Positions 8,597-16,562 of a DNA stretch of 64,000 nucleotides are shown one piece after another. Below the pieces are notes generated by a model, which did not search any database, had not been told where the DNA came from, and worked only from the letters and a program-made list of their open reading frames with translations. The stretch is from Thiospirochaeta perfilievii (GTDB lineage Bacteria; Spirochaetota; Spirochaetia; DSM-2461). Each line of letters starts with the position of its first letter. Position 1 is the first letter of the stretch. The stretch covers positions 2,604,001-2,668,000 of the forward strand of contig NZ_CP035807.1 in assembly GCF_008329945.1 (NCBI RefSeq), in the 5' to 3' direction. The position numbers and the translations under genes were made by a program.

Positions 8597-9967
8597 TTAA
8601 CTAATAGATATTACCATAAATAGTGAGAATATAAGAAGAATAATTAAACCCATCCACTCTAATAAATTACTTATAAGGTTAAATCTATTTTTATTAGACC
8701 CACTTACTATTTTTTTACCCTTAATAGTAAAAATAGATATTAAGCTTAAAGTCAAACCTATTCCTAAAGACATTGCTAATACTGTAAGAATTCCAACGTT
8801 AATAATGCCAATAGTTAGGGATACAAGCATTATTGTAATTGCTCCTGGACAAGGTACTAAACTAGAGAGAATTATTAGGGATAAGGCTACAGGTTTACTC
8901 TCCTTATTATCTTTTTGAGGAATCAGCTTTATTATAATTAATACAATAGCTAGTAATAAAACACCTATATAACTTACTTTTTCTATATAGTTTGTAACAT
9001 TATCTATAAATGATGGTTTTATTTTATTAAATATAAGGTTTAGAAGAAGTATTGATATAACCCCAGAACCTGAGTGTATTAAGGCTGAAGTTAGACTGAT
9101 ACCTATAGCTTTTAAATAGGATATCTTTTTTCTAGAGAGTATATAGGTTGATATAACTATTTTCCTATGTCCAGGACCTAAGGCGTGAACCACCCCATAT
9201 AAAAGTGATAAAAACAGAATGTAAAATAGAGTTTTTAAAGATTTCATCTTCTGTAGTTCTAATATCTTATTTGATAATTTTAAGTAGATAGAACGTTGAA
9301 CCTGGGTAACTTTCTCCTTAAATCCTATCTTGTAATCACCAAATGAGTCTAATATAGGTTCACTACTAATAAAAACCTCAGTAGGGTAGGCAACCAACCA
9401 GCCTTTTTGGGGTTTACTTGTATCTAATATTTCTGTTCTGTTTGCATTTGGGTCATAATAAAAAGGCTTATTGCTATTTTTTAAAACAGCAGAGTAGATA
9501 TTTTCACCAAGTATAATGTCATTTCTATCCGGTTCACTAAAAGCAATAAAATATGACGTATCAAAGTGGGAAATAGCTATTCTTTTATCACTACCTAAAT
9601 CGGGAAGCTCTATAGAGAAATTAAATGTTAATCTACTATCCTTTTCAATTGTGACATTAAAGTCTAAAACATTATCAATTCTATAATTCTTATTATCCTT
9701 TGATACGGATATAAAGTAGCTAAAATCCTTTAAACTTTTAAAACCTTCATTATATAGGTTCTCTATCTCACCCTTATTTAATAATCCATCCCCATCATCA
9801 TCAAAAAAATATAGTTTGTTTTGCGACTCTATAGGGTCAAATGTCCATGAAATATTAGCTCGATCTAATCTCTCTACCCTTATCCCTATATCTATAAAAA
9901 CATGGGGATGGGAGTAGATATTTATTGATGAAAAAATAATTAAAAGAGTAAGTAGAGTTCTCCTCAT
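8597..9967 (-). CDS. DUF1007-NicO fusion, putative nickel/cobalt-type exporter
   Basis: 456 residues. A signal-like N-terminus (1-19) leads into a DUF1007 domain at ~20-210 that starts SHPHVFIDIG. Inside it is an EF-hand-like loop, FDDDGDGLLNKGE, residues 55-67, with acidic residues at the usual positions. After ~240 come about six membrane helices of the NicO/RcnA/UreH class, with HALGPGHRK and SLVPCPGA as signatures. In other bacteria DUF1007 and NicO proteins are separate neighbours; here they are one chain. Transport of nickel or cobalt is a family inference only. The gene starts 5 nt after the U32 protease stop, so the two are co-transcribed. Confidence 0.78.
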   Translation of the reverse strand: MRRTLLTLLIIFSSINIYSHPHVFIDIGIRVERLDRANISWTFDPIESQNKLYFFDDDGDGLLNKGEIENLYNEGFKSLKDFSYFISVSKDNKNYRIDNVLDFNVTIEKDSRLTFNFSIELPDLGSDKRIAISHFDTSYFIAFSEPDRNDIILGENIYSAVLKNSNKPFYYDPNANRTEILDTSKPQKGWLVAYPTEVFISSEPILDSFGDYKIGFKEKVTQVQRSIYLKLSNKILELQKMKSLKTLFYILFLSLLYGVVHALGPGHRKIVISTYILSRKKISYLKAIGISLTSALIHSGSGVISILLLNLIFNKIKPSFIDNVTNYIEKVSYIGVLLLAIVLIIIKLIPQKDNKESKPVALSLIILSSLVPCPGAITIMLVSLTIGIINVGILTVLAMSLGIGLTLSLISIFTIKGKKIVSGSNKNRFNLISNLLEWMGLIILLIFSLFMVISIS

Positions 9968-9972
9968 TTAGT

Positions 9973-11187
9973 CTATCTGTTTCCTCCTAATAGGTGTGGG
10001 GCTTTCTTCCTTATGATGTAACCCTCTTTTATAGGTTTAGATGTCTTAATAAATGATGTTTTACAGTGATCTGTTTTATCTACTGGATTTTTATTTTTAT
10101 CAAAAAGTTTAAAGTCACTCTCTTTTAAGTAGAGCATATCTGGACCAATAAACTCGATATCATCACCCTCTGTAATCTGGTTTTTCACATCTAAAAGGTA
10201 TAAGCCGTCTTCTTGTTCCCTTCCAACAGCTCCTAGAAATACAAACTCCCTAGAGTAGGACTCTTTACTAGATCTTGAAATATCTGCATTGTCGTAATAA
10301 AACCCGGTGGAGAACTCTCTATGACTTACCTTAGATATCTCATCCTGATAACCTGCTAGATTAGGAATATCTTGTCCAGAAAGTGAGTCTAATGTTTTTC
10401 TATACGCTCTTGTAACTACTGCAGTGTAGTAGATAGACTTCATTCTTCCCTCTATTTTAAGACTGTCAACTCCCGCATCCTTCATATCCTGTAGGTGGTT
10501 TATCATATTAATATCCTTTGATGACATTATAGATACACCTCTATCATTCTCATAAATAGGGTAGTACTCTCCTGGTCTTTTCCCCTCTTCTAAAACTTTA
10601 TAATCCCATCTGCATGAGTGGGAACAACCACCTTGATTAGCAGATCTATCAGTCATCCAACTACTTAAAAAACATCTACCTGAGTAGGCTAAGCACATAG
10701 CTCCATGCACAAAGGCTTCAATCTCTAGTTTAGGTAGAGCTGTTTTTATCTCGGATATATCCTTTAATGACATCTCCCTAGCTGGTACAATTCTGGTAAA
10801 ACCAAGATCATAATATAGTTTTGCAGCTTCAATATTTGTACAGTTTGCCTGGGTACTTAGGTGTAACTCCTTATCAGGAAAGTGCTTTTTCATTAAATTA
10901 AGAAGCCCTAAATCACTAATAATAAAACCATCAAAGGGGTACTGTTTAAAATATTCCAGCTCCTCTTCTAATTTTTTTATATCTTCATTCATAAAGTATA
11001 TGTTTAAAGCACAGTATAGTTTTTTATTGCCCTTAATTCTCTTAATTTCTTCATGCTCATTCTCTTGGAAGTTATCTGCCTTTGCTCTAAGGCTAAAATT
11101 ACGTATTCCTATATATGCTGCATCCGCTCCATACTCATAAGCGTATTTTAATTTCTCAATATTACCTGCTGGTGCTAGTAGTTCCAT
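9973..11187 (-). CDS. Peptidase U32 family protein (TrhP/YegQ-like)
   Basis: 404 residues. MELLAPAGNIEKLKYAY with ADAAYIG opens the U32 barrel; the Cys-containing core CLAYSGRCFLSSWM, GGCSHSCRW and LKIEGRMKS is the family signature, with four conserved Cys. Well-studied members (YegQ/TrhP, YhbU, RlhA) act in tRNA or rRNA hydroxylation; true protease activity is doubtful. The length and the C-terminal beta domain (residues ~310-404) fit TrhP. SD GGAGG lies 5 nt before the ATG. Co-directional with the DUF1007-NicO gene, 5 nt apart, with no obvious functional link. Confidence 0.87.
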   Translation of the reverse strand: MELLAPAGNIEKLKYAYEYGADAAYIGIRNFSLRAKADNFQENEHEEIKRIKGNKKLYCALNIYFMNEDIKKLEEELEYFKQYPFDGFIISDLGLLNLMKKHFPDKELHLSTQANCTNIEAAKLYYDLGFTRIVPAREMSLKDISEIKTALPKLEIEAFVHGAMCLAYSGRCFLSSWMTDRSANQGGCSHSCRWDYKVLEEGKRPGEYYPIYENDRGVSIMSSKDINMINHLQDMKDAGVDSLKIEGRMKSIYYTAVVTRAYRKTLDSLSGQDIPNLAGYQDEISKVSHREFSTGFYYDNADISRSSKESYSREFVFLGAVGREQEDGLYLLDVKNQITEGDDIEFIGPDMLYLKESDFKLFDKNKNPVDKTDHCKTSFIKTSKPIKEGYIIRKKAPHLLGGNR

Positions 11188-11282
11188 TTATCCTCCGGCT
11201 TTATAAGGATTAGACTATTACGACCTCAAATTTTAGTCAATTGAAGCTGAATACATTTTTGATAATCTTTCCTATTTAAGCC

Positions 11283-11402
11283 CTAGTCTATAACGAACAT
11301 TTTAACTTCAGTTATCAGTTTTTCTGACTCACCACTTAATTCTGATGCTAACTCAGATACCTCTTTGTGTATTGAAGTATTCATAGCTAATTGATTTGAT
11401 TT
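11283..11402 (-). pseudogene. Remnant of a methyl-accepting chemotaxis protein 3' end
   Basis: Minus-strand frame reading NQLAMNTSI, then KEVSELASELSGESEKLI, ending EVKMFVID and a stop at 11283. This looks like the signalling-hairpin phrase LLAMNASIEA of chemoreceptors joined directly to the C-terminal phrase with conserved-looking LAxELxxxSxxL spacing. The rest of the ~500-residue protein is absent and a stop (TAG) lies just upstream. I read it as a deletion relic. A very short real peptide is possible but there is no SD. Confidence 0.5.
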
Positions 11403-11424
11403 CTAACAAGTATTGAACTAACTT
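11396..11424 (+). promoter_or_regulatory. Leaderless-type promoter of the solute-binding protein gene
   Basis: TTGATT (11396-11401), 17-nt spacer, TAACTT (11419-11424), then exactly 6 nt before the ATG at 11431. No SD, so the transcript probably starts at or next to the start codon. Confidence 0.55.
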
Positions 11425-11430
11425 TTAATT

Positions 11431-12177
11431 ATGAGAAGAACTACTAAATTATATCTAATAATCTCTTATTTAATTTTTCCCATTATATTTAGCTTTTCAT
11501 TAGATAATGATATTACTGTGGTTACAAATCATTGGTACCCATATAGTAATGAATCTTCCCCAAGAGAGGGGTTATCAATAGAAATTATAATAGAAGCATT
11601 TAAAACCCAAAATTATACAGTAACTGTTATTATTACACCATGGGCTAGAGCAATTAGGGAAGTTTTAAACAGTGAATACGATATACTTGCTAATGTTTGG
11701 TTTTCAAAGGAAAGGGCAGAAGAGTTCTTATATAGTGATTACTATTATACTAATACAATTACGTTTATTTCAAACATAGATGACCCCTTTGAATATACCA
11801 ATTTAGAAAGTTTAAGTGGTAAAACAATTGGGACTATAAGGGATTTTTATTATAATGAATTATTTATGAATAGCGAAAAGTTTATTAGAGAGCCAGCAAA
11901 TGACTTATTACAGAATATTCTTAAAGTTGTATATGGACGAATAGACTTAACACTATCTGATGAAGTAGTAGCAAAATCGAATATAAGAGATACTCGTATG
12001 GACCTTTATAGTAAAATATACTTTAGTAAGAAACCTCTTATTGAAAACAAATTATATATAACCTGTTCCTATAAAAATAGTAGAAATAAGGAGCTTATAG
12101 AAGCATTTAATAGGGGGTTAGAAGTTATAATTAAAAATGGTGAATATAAAAGAATCATAAATAAGTATATAAAGTAG
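11431..12177 (+). CDS. Periplasmic solute-binding protein, family 3 type
   Basis: 248 residues with an uncleaved-looking or signal-peptidase I signal at 1-22 and no lipobox Cys. The rest follows the bacterial family 3 pattern: TVVTNHWYPYS at the start of lobe 1, GLSIEIIIEAF, SGKTIGTI at the lobe crossover, and IIKNGEYKRIINKYI at the end. It probably binds a small polar ligand such as an amino acid in the periplasm. No transporter permease or ATPase is adjacent, so it may be an orphan receptor or feed another transporter. It sits next to a chemoreceptor relic, which hints at a former chemotaxis or sensing locus. Confidence 0.75.
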   Translation: MRRTTKLYLIISYLIFPIIFSFSLDNDITVVTNHWYPYSNESSPREGLSIEIIIEAFKTQNYTVTVIITPWARAIREVLNSEYDILANVWFSKERAEEFLYSDYYYTNTITFISNIDDPFEYTNLESLSGKTIGTIRDFYYNELFMNSEKFIREPANDLLQNILKVVYGRIDLTLSDEVVAKSNIRDTRMDLYSKIYFSKKPLIENKLYITCSYKNSRNKELIEAFNRGLEVIIKNGEYKRIINKYIK

Positions 12178-12230
12178 TGCATTATTCCTAATTTTAATAA
12201 TCTTTTAATAAACTGTTAATCAAAATATAT

Positions 12231-12259
12231 TTGCTTATTACCTAATAAATGGTTACATT
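12231..12259 (+). promoter_or_regulatory. Candidate promoter of the envelope export operon
   Basis: TTGCTT (12231-12236), 17-nt spacer, TACATT (12254-12259), about 20 nt of leader and then AAGGAG before the ATG at 12287. Confidence 0.5.
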
Positions 12260-12286
12260 TTTAATAGTTAATAAGGAGTTAAACAT

Positions 12287-12985
12287 ATGGCTATAGTAGA
12301 ACTTAAAAATGTTCACAAAAAATATCCCCTAGGTAAAACAGAAGTACACGCAGTACAGGGCATCTCATTTGATATAAACAGAGGTGATTTTGTTTCTATT
12401 GCAGGTCCCTCAGGATCTGGAAAATCAACAACACTGAATATGATTGGATGTATAGATACAGCAACAGAGGGTGATGTATTGATAAACGGAATAAATACTC
12501 GAGGATTGAAGGATCGAGTTATTACAAACCTTAGACACGATACGTTAGGATTTATTTTCCAATCCTTTAACCTTATTCCTGTTTTAAATGTCTACGAAAA
12601 TATTGAGTTTCCACTTCTGCTAGGTGGTGGTAAAAGACGTAATAGAGGTGAAGAGAGGGAGTGGATTGATCACTTAATTGAAGAAGTTGGTCTAGCTGAT
12701 AGGATAAAAAATAGGGCAAATGAATTATCTGGAGGCCAGAGACAAAGAGTTGCAATTGCAAGAGCTCTTGTAACAAAACCTGAGATCGTTTTAGCTGATG
12801 AACCTACAGCAAACCTTGATTCAAAAACCGGTGAGGATATTCTTAATTTAATGAAAAGAATAAATAGAGAGCAAAATACTACATTTATTTTCTCTACCCA
12901 CGATGCAACAATTGTAGATATGGCTGACCATATAATTCGTCTAAAAGATGGCCAAGTTATTAAAAATGAAAGAATAAGTAGGTAG
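12287..12985 (+). CDS. ABC transporter ATPase, LolD/MacB class
   Basis: 232 residues. Walker A is GPSGSGKST, the Q-loop region reads FIFQSFNLIP, the signature is LSGGQRQRVAIARAL, Walker B is IVLADEPTANLD, and the switch His is in FSTHD. The LGFIFQSFNLIP phrase and overall length are typical of the MacB/LolD/FtsE group that drives mechanotransmission rather than substrate transport through the membrane. It begins a tight operon with two FtsX-type permeases 2 and 8 nt apart, a LolA-like protein and an outer-membrane barrel. Good SD AAGGAG. Confidence 0.92.
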   Translation: MAIVELKNVHKKYPLGKTEVHAVQGISFDINRGDFVSIAGPSGSGKSTTLNMIGCIDTATEGDVLINGINTRGLKDRVITNLRHDTLGFIFQSFNLIPVLNVYENIEFPLLLGGGKRRNRGEEREWIDHLIEEVGLADRIKNRANELSGGQRQRVAIARALVTKPEIVLADEPTANLDSKTGEDILNLMKRINREQNTTFIFSTHDATIVDMADHIIRLKDGQVIKNERISR

Positions 12986-12987
12986 TT

Positions 12988-14466
12988 ATGGGAACTATTG
13001 AAAAAATTGCATTTAGAAACCTTAAGGAACATAAGGCTAAATCCCTAATTGTAGGAATATTAATAGCCGTAGGTATAATGGTCCTTATTTTAAGTAACTC
13101 TATACTTGATTCAGCTGAGGAGGGTAGTAAGAAAGTTTTTATTGAGAACTATACTGGACACCTTCTTGTCGCAAAAAAACTTGAAGAGGGTACAGTTACC
13201 GCCTTTGGGTATGAATCTAATAGTATGAGTGGCCCTGGTGGTCAAAATGATAACCCTACAATTCCTAGATATAGCGAGGTTTATGAATATTTATCATCCC
13301 TAGATGATGTTACAGCGGTAAATTCAGAGACAGCAGGATTAGGAACTATGATAAAGTTCTCAGAAAGTATGGATGAAGGTGCTTTTAGTATGTTCTGGGG
13401 TATAGATCCTGATTCGTATATAAAGATGTTTCCTAATAACATTGAAATACTTGAAGGTGAGTTTTTAAAAAGTAATGAACAGGGTGTTATGCTTAACGAA
13501 AAAGTTATTAATGACATCAAAAAAGAGCTGGATAGGGATGTTAAAGTAGGGGATATGATAACTCTACAATCATTCGCTGGTGGAATGAAGATACATGAAG
13601 TTCCTCTAAAGGGTATCTATAGGTACAAAAATGGTAGTGCTACTGTAATGCAGATGAACTTAATAGATATTGAGTCCTATCGAATTTTAGCAAAAATGAT
13701 TGTAGGAACTACAGATGTTATCGATGTGGATGATGAAGATTTAGAACTATTAAGTGATGATTTTGATTTTGATACCATGTTCTCTGATGAAGTTGCTGTT
13801 AGTACAAATGATGATTCCTTTGATTTTGACGAAGTTCTAGGGGATTTAAGCCAGAGAGAAGCATTAACAAAACCTAGTACAGGGACATGGACTTTTATTC
13901 TTCTAATGCTAGATGACATCTCTAAAGTTGATAGGGTTAAGACGCAGATTGATAACTGGGCAGATGAAAATGATATTCCCCTAGAAGTTAAGACATGGCA
14001 AACATCCGCTGGTAGAACTGGAGATACAATTAAGTATGCGAAGATAATAATAAATGTCTTTATTATAATAGTAAGTATCGTGACCATAATTATTATTATG
14101 AATACCCTAGTAGTATCAATTATAGAGAGAACTTCGGAGATTGGAACCATGAGGGCAATAGGTGCTAACAAATCTTTTGTTAGAAGAATGTTTATTGCTG
14201 AGACCCTTACAATATCCATGGTCTTTGGTGCAATAGGTATTGTTATAGGATTAATTATACTATTTATTCTAAATAAAGTTGGAATCTCATTTAATGGAAA
14301 CCTTCTCTTAGAAGCTGTTTTTGCCGGAGATAGACTTTATCCTGTTACTAGCTTAAAAACAATATTAAACGGTTTTGTTATAAGCTTTTTTATTGGAATA
14401 ATCTCAAGTCTATATCCTGTATCAGTTGCTCTTAGAATAGACCCAATTAAAGCGATTCAGAGTTAG
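12988..14466 (+). CDS. FtsX/MacB-type ABC permease with acidic insertion
   Basis: 492 residues. TM1 at ~18-38, a large periplasmic MacB-type domain at ~40-345, then three TM helices at ~353-380, ~407-430 and ~463-485, with the cytoplasmic coupling phrase ERTSEIGTMRAIGA before TM3. The periplasmic part contains an unusual acidic, probably disordered insertion at ~246-286, with DDFDFDTMFSDE and a second SFDFDEVLGD. A similar DFxxMF motif occurs at the N-terminus of the outer-membrane protein encoded at the end of the operon. It would pair with the second permease as a LolC/LolE-like heterodimer. Substrate not known; lipoprotein or lipid is the natural guess. Confidence 0.85.
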   Translation: MGTIEKIAFRNLKEHKAKSLIVGILIAVGIMVLILSNSILDSAEEGSKKVFIENYTGHLLVAKKLEEGTVTAFGYESNSMSGPGGQNDNPTIPRYSEVYEYLSSLDDVTAVNSETAGLGTMIKFSESMDEGAFSMFWGIDPDSYIKMFPNNIEILEGEFLKSNEQGVMLNEKVINDIKKELDRDVKVGDMITLQSFAGGMKIHEVPLKGIYRYKNGSATVMQMNLIDIESYRILAKMIVGTTDVIDVDDEDLELLSDDFDFDTMFSDEVAVSTNDDSFDFDEVLGDLSQREALTKPSTGTWTFILLMLDDISKVDRVKTQIDNWADENDIPLEVKTWQTSAGRTGDTIKYAKIIINVFIIIVSIVTIIIIMNTLVVSIIERTSEIGTMRAIGANKSFVRRMFIAETLTISMVFGAIGIVIGLIILFILNKVGISFNGNLLLEAVFAGDRLYPVTSLKTILNGFVISFFIGIISSLYPVSVALRIDPIKAIQS

Positions 14467-14474
14467 GAGGGATT

Positions 14475-15779
14475 GTGAAATATATTAAAATAGCACTTAG
14501 AAATCTAAGTAGAGAAAAAAAGAGATCCTTTCTTTTAGGTGGAGCAATCGCCTTTGGACTCTTAATTATAACTGTTGTTAATTGTGCTTCAGCTGGAGCT
14601 GTAAAAGCCATTAGTGAGAATATTACTAAAATTGCTGATGGTCATATTTTTATTCAAGGTGAACAGAGATTAGAAAGTGACAAGGTTGTATCTAATTTAG
14701 CAGATAAAGATGGGCTTTTAAGAGTAATCGATGAGTCTGGTATTAACGTTATTAAAATGAATATGAGGTCGGAGGTTAGGGCTGAACTAATTTTTGGTGA
14801 TGATAGCTCAAGGACTGCAGTCTCTGGTATGAACTGGGACAGAGAAGTGGATGTTAAGAATGGCTTTCGATTTAAAGAGGGCTCAATAGACTCTATAAAT
14901 AATAAATACAACATCATAATTAATGAAAAACTAGCAGAATCATTAAATGTGGAGCTAGGTGATAGTGTTATTGCTAAGGTGATGACTGTAACTGGTCAGA
15001 CAAATGTTGGGGATTTTGTTGTAGGAGGGATTTTAGAGGGAACTGATATTCTATCTTCAATGTCTTCCTATGCAAATATGGACTATATAAATGAGCTAAT
15101 TGGGTTAGAAAAAGATGACTACCAAACAATCTATATTAGACTTGAGTCTATTGATGTAGTAGATGCAGCTGCAGAAAAGCTTTTTACTGCTTTAGGTCAA
15201 GAGTATCAAATGAAGGCGAGAAATGACAATTCAGATATTGATCTATTCTCCCTAGCTTTTAAAAATGAGGATGTTGAGTGGGATGGACAGAGGTACTCTT
15301 TAACAGCTGTAACTGAGATGGTAGGTATATTAGACCAGTTTGTAGGGGTTGTTAATGCTATTAGCTTTGGTGTTCTACTACTACTATTCTTAATAATTAT
15401 TGTAGGTGTAGCAAATACTTTTAGAATGATTATGTATGATAGAGTTAAAGAGATCGGTTCCATGAGGGCTATGGGAATGCAAAAGGGTGGAATTAGATCT
15501 ATCTTCCTATTTGAAGGCTTCTTTTTAGCCCTTGCAGGTGCATTCTCTGGAATAATTCTTGCAGGAATCCTAATGTTTGGTCTCTCATTTATAGACCTGG
15601 GAACAGACCATGCAGGAGCGTTCTTTTTAAACAATGGTCATCTATTATTTGTTCCAGTTTTAGGGCCAATACTACTAAATATTTTAACAGTTGGGTTATT
15701 AACGGTTTTAGCAGTACTATTCCCAGCTAATAAAGCAGCTAACCTAGATCCAGCTAAGGCAATAGCCGCAATGTATTAG
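14475..15779 (+). CDS. FtsX/MacB-type ABC permease
   Basis: 434 residues with the same plan as its neighbour: TM1 ~20-40, periplasmic domain ~45-290, three TM helices in the C-terminal part, coupling phrase DRVKEIGSMRAMGM. It lacks the acidic insertion. The start is GTG at 14475 with a perfect AGGAGG 4 nt upstream. Together with the preceding permease it would form the heterodimeric membrane part of a LolCDE- or MacB-like transporter. No MacA-type adaptor or TolC is encoded nearby, which argues against MacAB-TolC efflux and for an envelope lipid or lipoprotein job. Confidence 0.85.
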   Translation: MKYIKIALRNLSREKKRSFLLGGAIAFGLLIITVVNCASAGAVKAISENITKIADGHIFIQGEQRLESDKVVSNLADKDGLLRVIDESGINVIKMNMRSEVRAELIFGDDSSRTAVSGMNWDREVDVKNGFRFKEGSIDSINNKYNIIINEKLAESLNVELGDSVIAKVMTVTGQTNVGDFVVGGILEGTDILSSMSSYANMDYINELIGLEKDDYQTIYIRLESIDVVDAAAEKLFTALGQEYQMKARNDNSDIDLFSLAFKNEDVEWDGQRYSLTAVTEMVGILDQFVGVVNAISFGVLLLLFLIIIVGVANTFRMIMYDRVKEIGSMRAMGMQKGGIRSIFLFEGFFLALAGAFSGIILAGILMFGLSFIDLGTDHAGAFFLNNGHLLFVPVLGPILLNILTVGLLTVLAVLFPANKAANLDPAKAIAAMY

Positions 15780-15809
15780 CATTTATGCTAAATAATTAAA
15801 GGAGATAAT

Positions 15810-16556
15810 ATGAAAAGAATATTTTTAATTTTCAGTTTTGCACTTATAGGAGTTCTTTCTATAACTGCCCAGGATTATACACAGGTTTTGAAAGGTTTGG
15901 ACAATTTACAGGATTTTGAAGGTGTAGACCTATCAATGGTATGGACTATAGTATCCCAAAAACCTGGAGAGGAAAAAAGTGTAACTAAAATTCAGATTTT
16001 TAGGCGTGACTCTGAAGATAATGCACTATATCTATTTTTAAAACCAGAGGTAGATAAGGGACAGGGGTTTTTAATGTCCGGTGATAATGCATGGATGTAT
16101 GACCCTAGTAGTAGGAAGTTTTCCCACTTCTCATTAAAAGAGAATATTGGTGATTCGGATGCACAAAATCAGGACGTAAAAGCAACTTCCTATGCTGAGG
16201 ATTATAATATAGTAAAAGCAGAGGAGGGTAAGTTAGGTAAAATTGATACCTACATTATAACATTAGAGGCTAAAACTAATGAGATAACTACTCCTAAAAT
16301 GAAAATATGGGTAAGAAAGGATAAAAACCTTCTTTTAAAGCAAGAAGATTACTCTCTATCTGATAGATTAGTAAGAACTATAATAATTCCAAAATGGACA
16401 ACTGTTGGTGGTAAATATATTTCTGCTCAAACCCTCATTCAAGATAATCTAAAGGAGGGGGAAAAGACACAGATAACCGCATCTAGTATCTCAAATGCCC
16501 AGATTCCTGATGATGTTTTTACTAAGGCGTATCTAGAAAGAATAAATAATAAGTAG
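15810..16556 (+). CDS. LolA-like outer membrane lipoprotein-sorting protein
   Basis: 248 residues with a signal peptide (1-20, cleavage after ITAQ or nearby). The mature part matches the LolA-like sorting-protein family: a WTIVSQKPGEEK strand, GQGFLMSGDNAWMYDPSSRK in the middle, and PKMKIWVRKDKNLLLKQ later. These proteins form an open beta barrel that binds lipid tails. Encoded between the permease pair and an outer-membrane barrel, it is the obvious periplasmic shuttle of the system. SD GGAG upstream. It could equally belong to the related groups found beside RND-like exporters. Confidence 0.8.
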   Translation: MKRIFLIFSFALIGVLSITAQDYTQVLKGLDNLQDFEGVDLSMVWTIVSQKPGEEKSVTKIQIFRRDSEDNALYLFLKPEVDKGQGFLMSGDNAWMYDPSSRKFSHFSLKENIGDSDAQNQDVKATSYAEDYNIVKAEEGKLGKIDTYIITLEAKTNEITTPKMKIWVRKDKNLLLKQEDYSLSDRLVRTIIIPKWTTVGGKYISAQTLIQDNLKEGEKTQITASSISNAQIPDDVFTKAYLERINNK

Positions 16557-16562
16557 GTGTAG

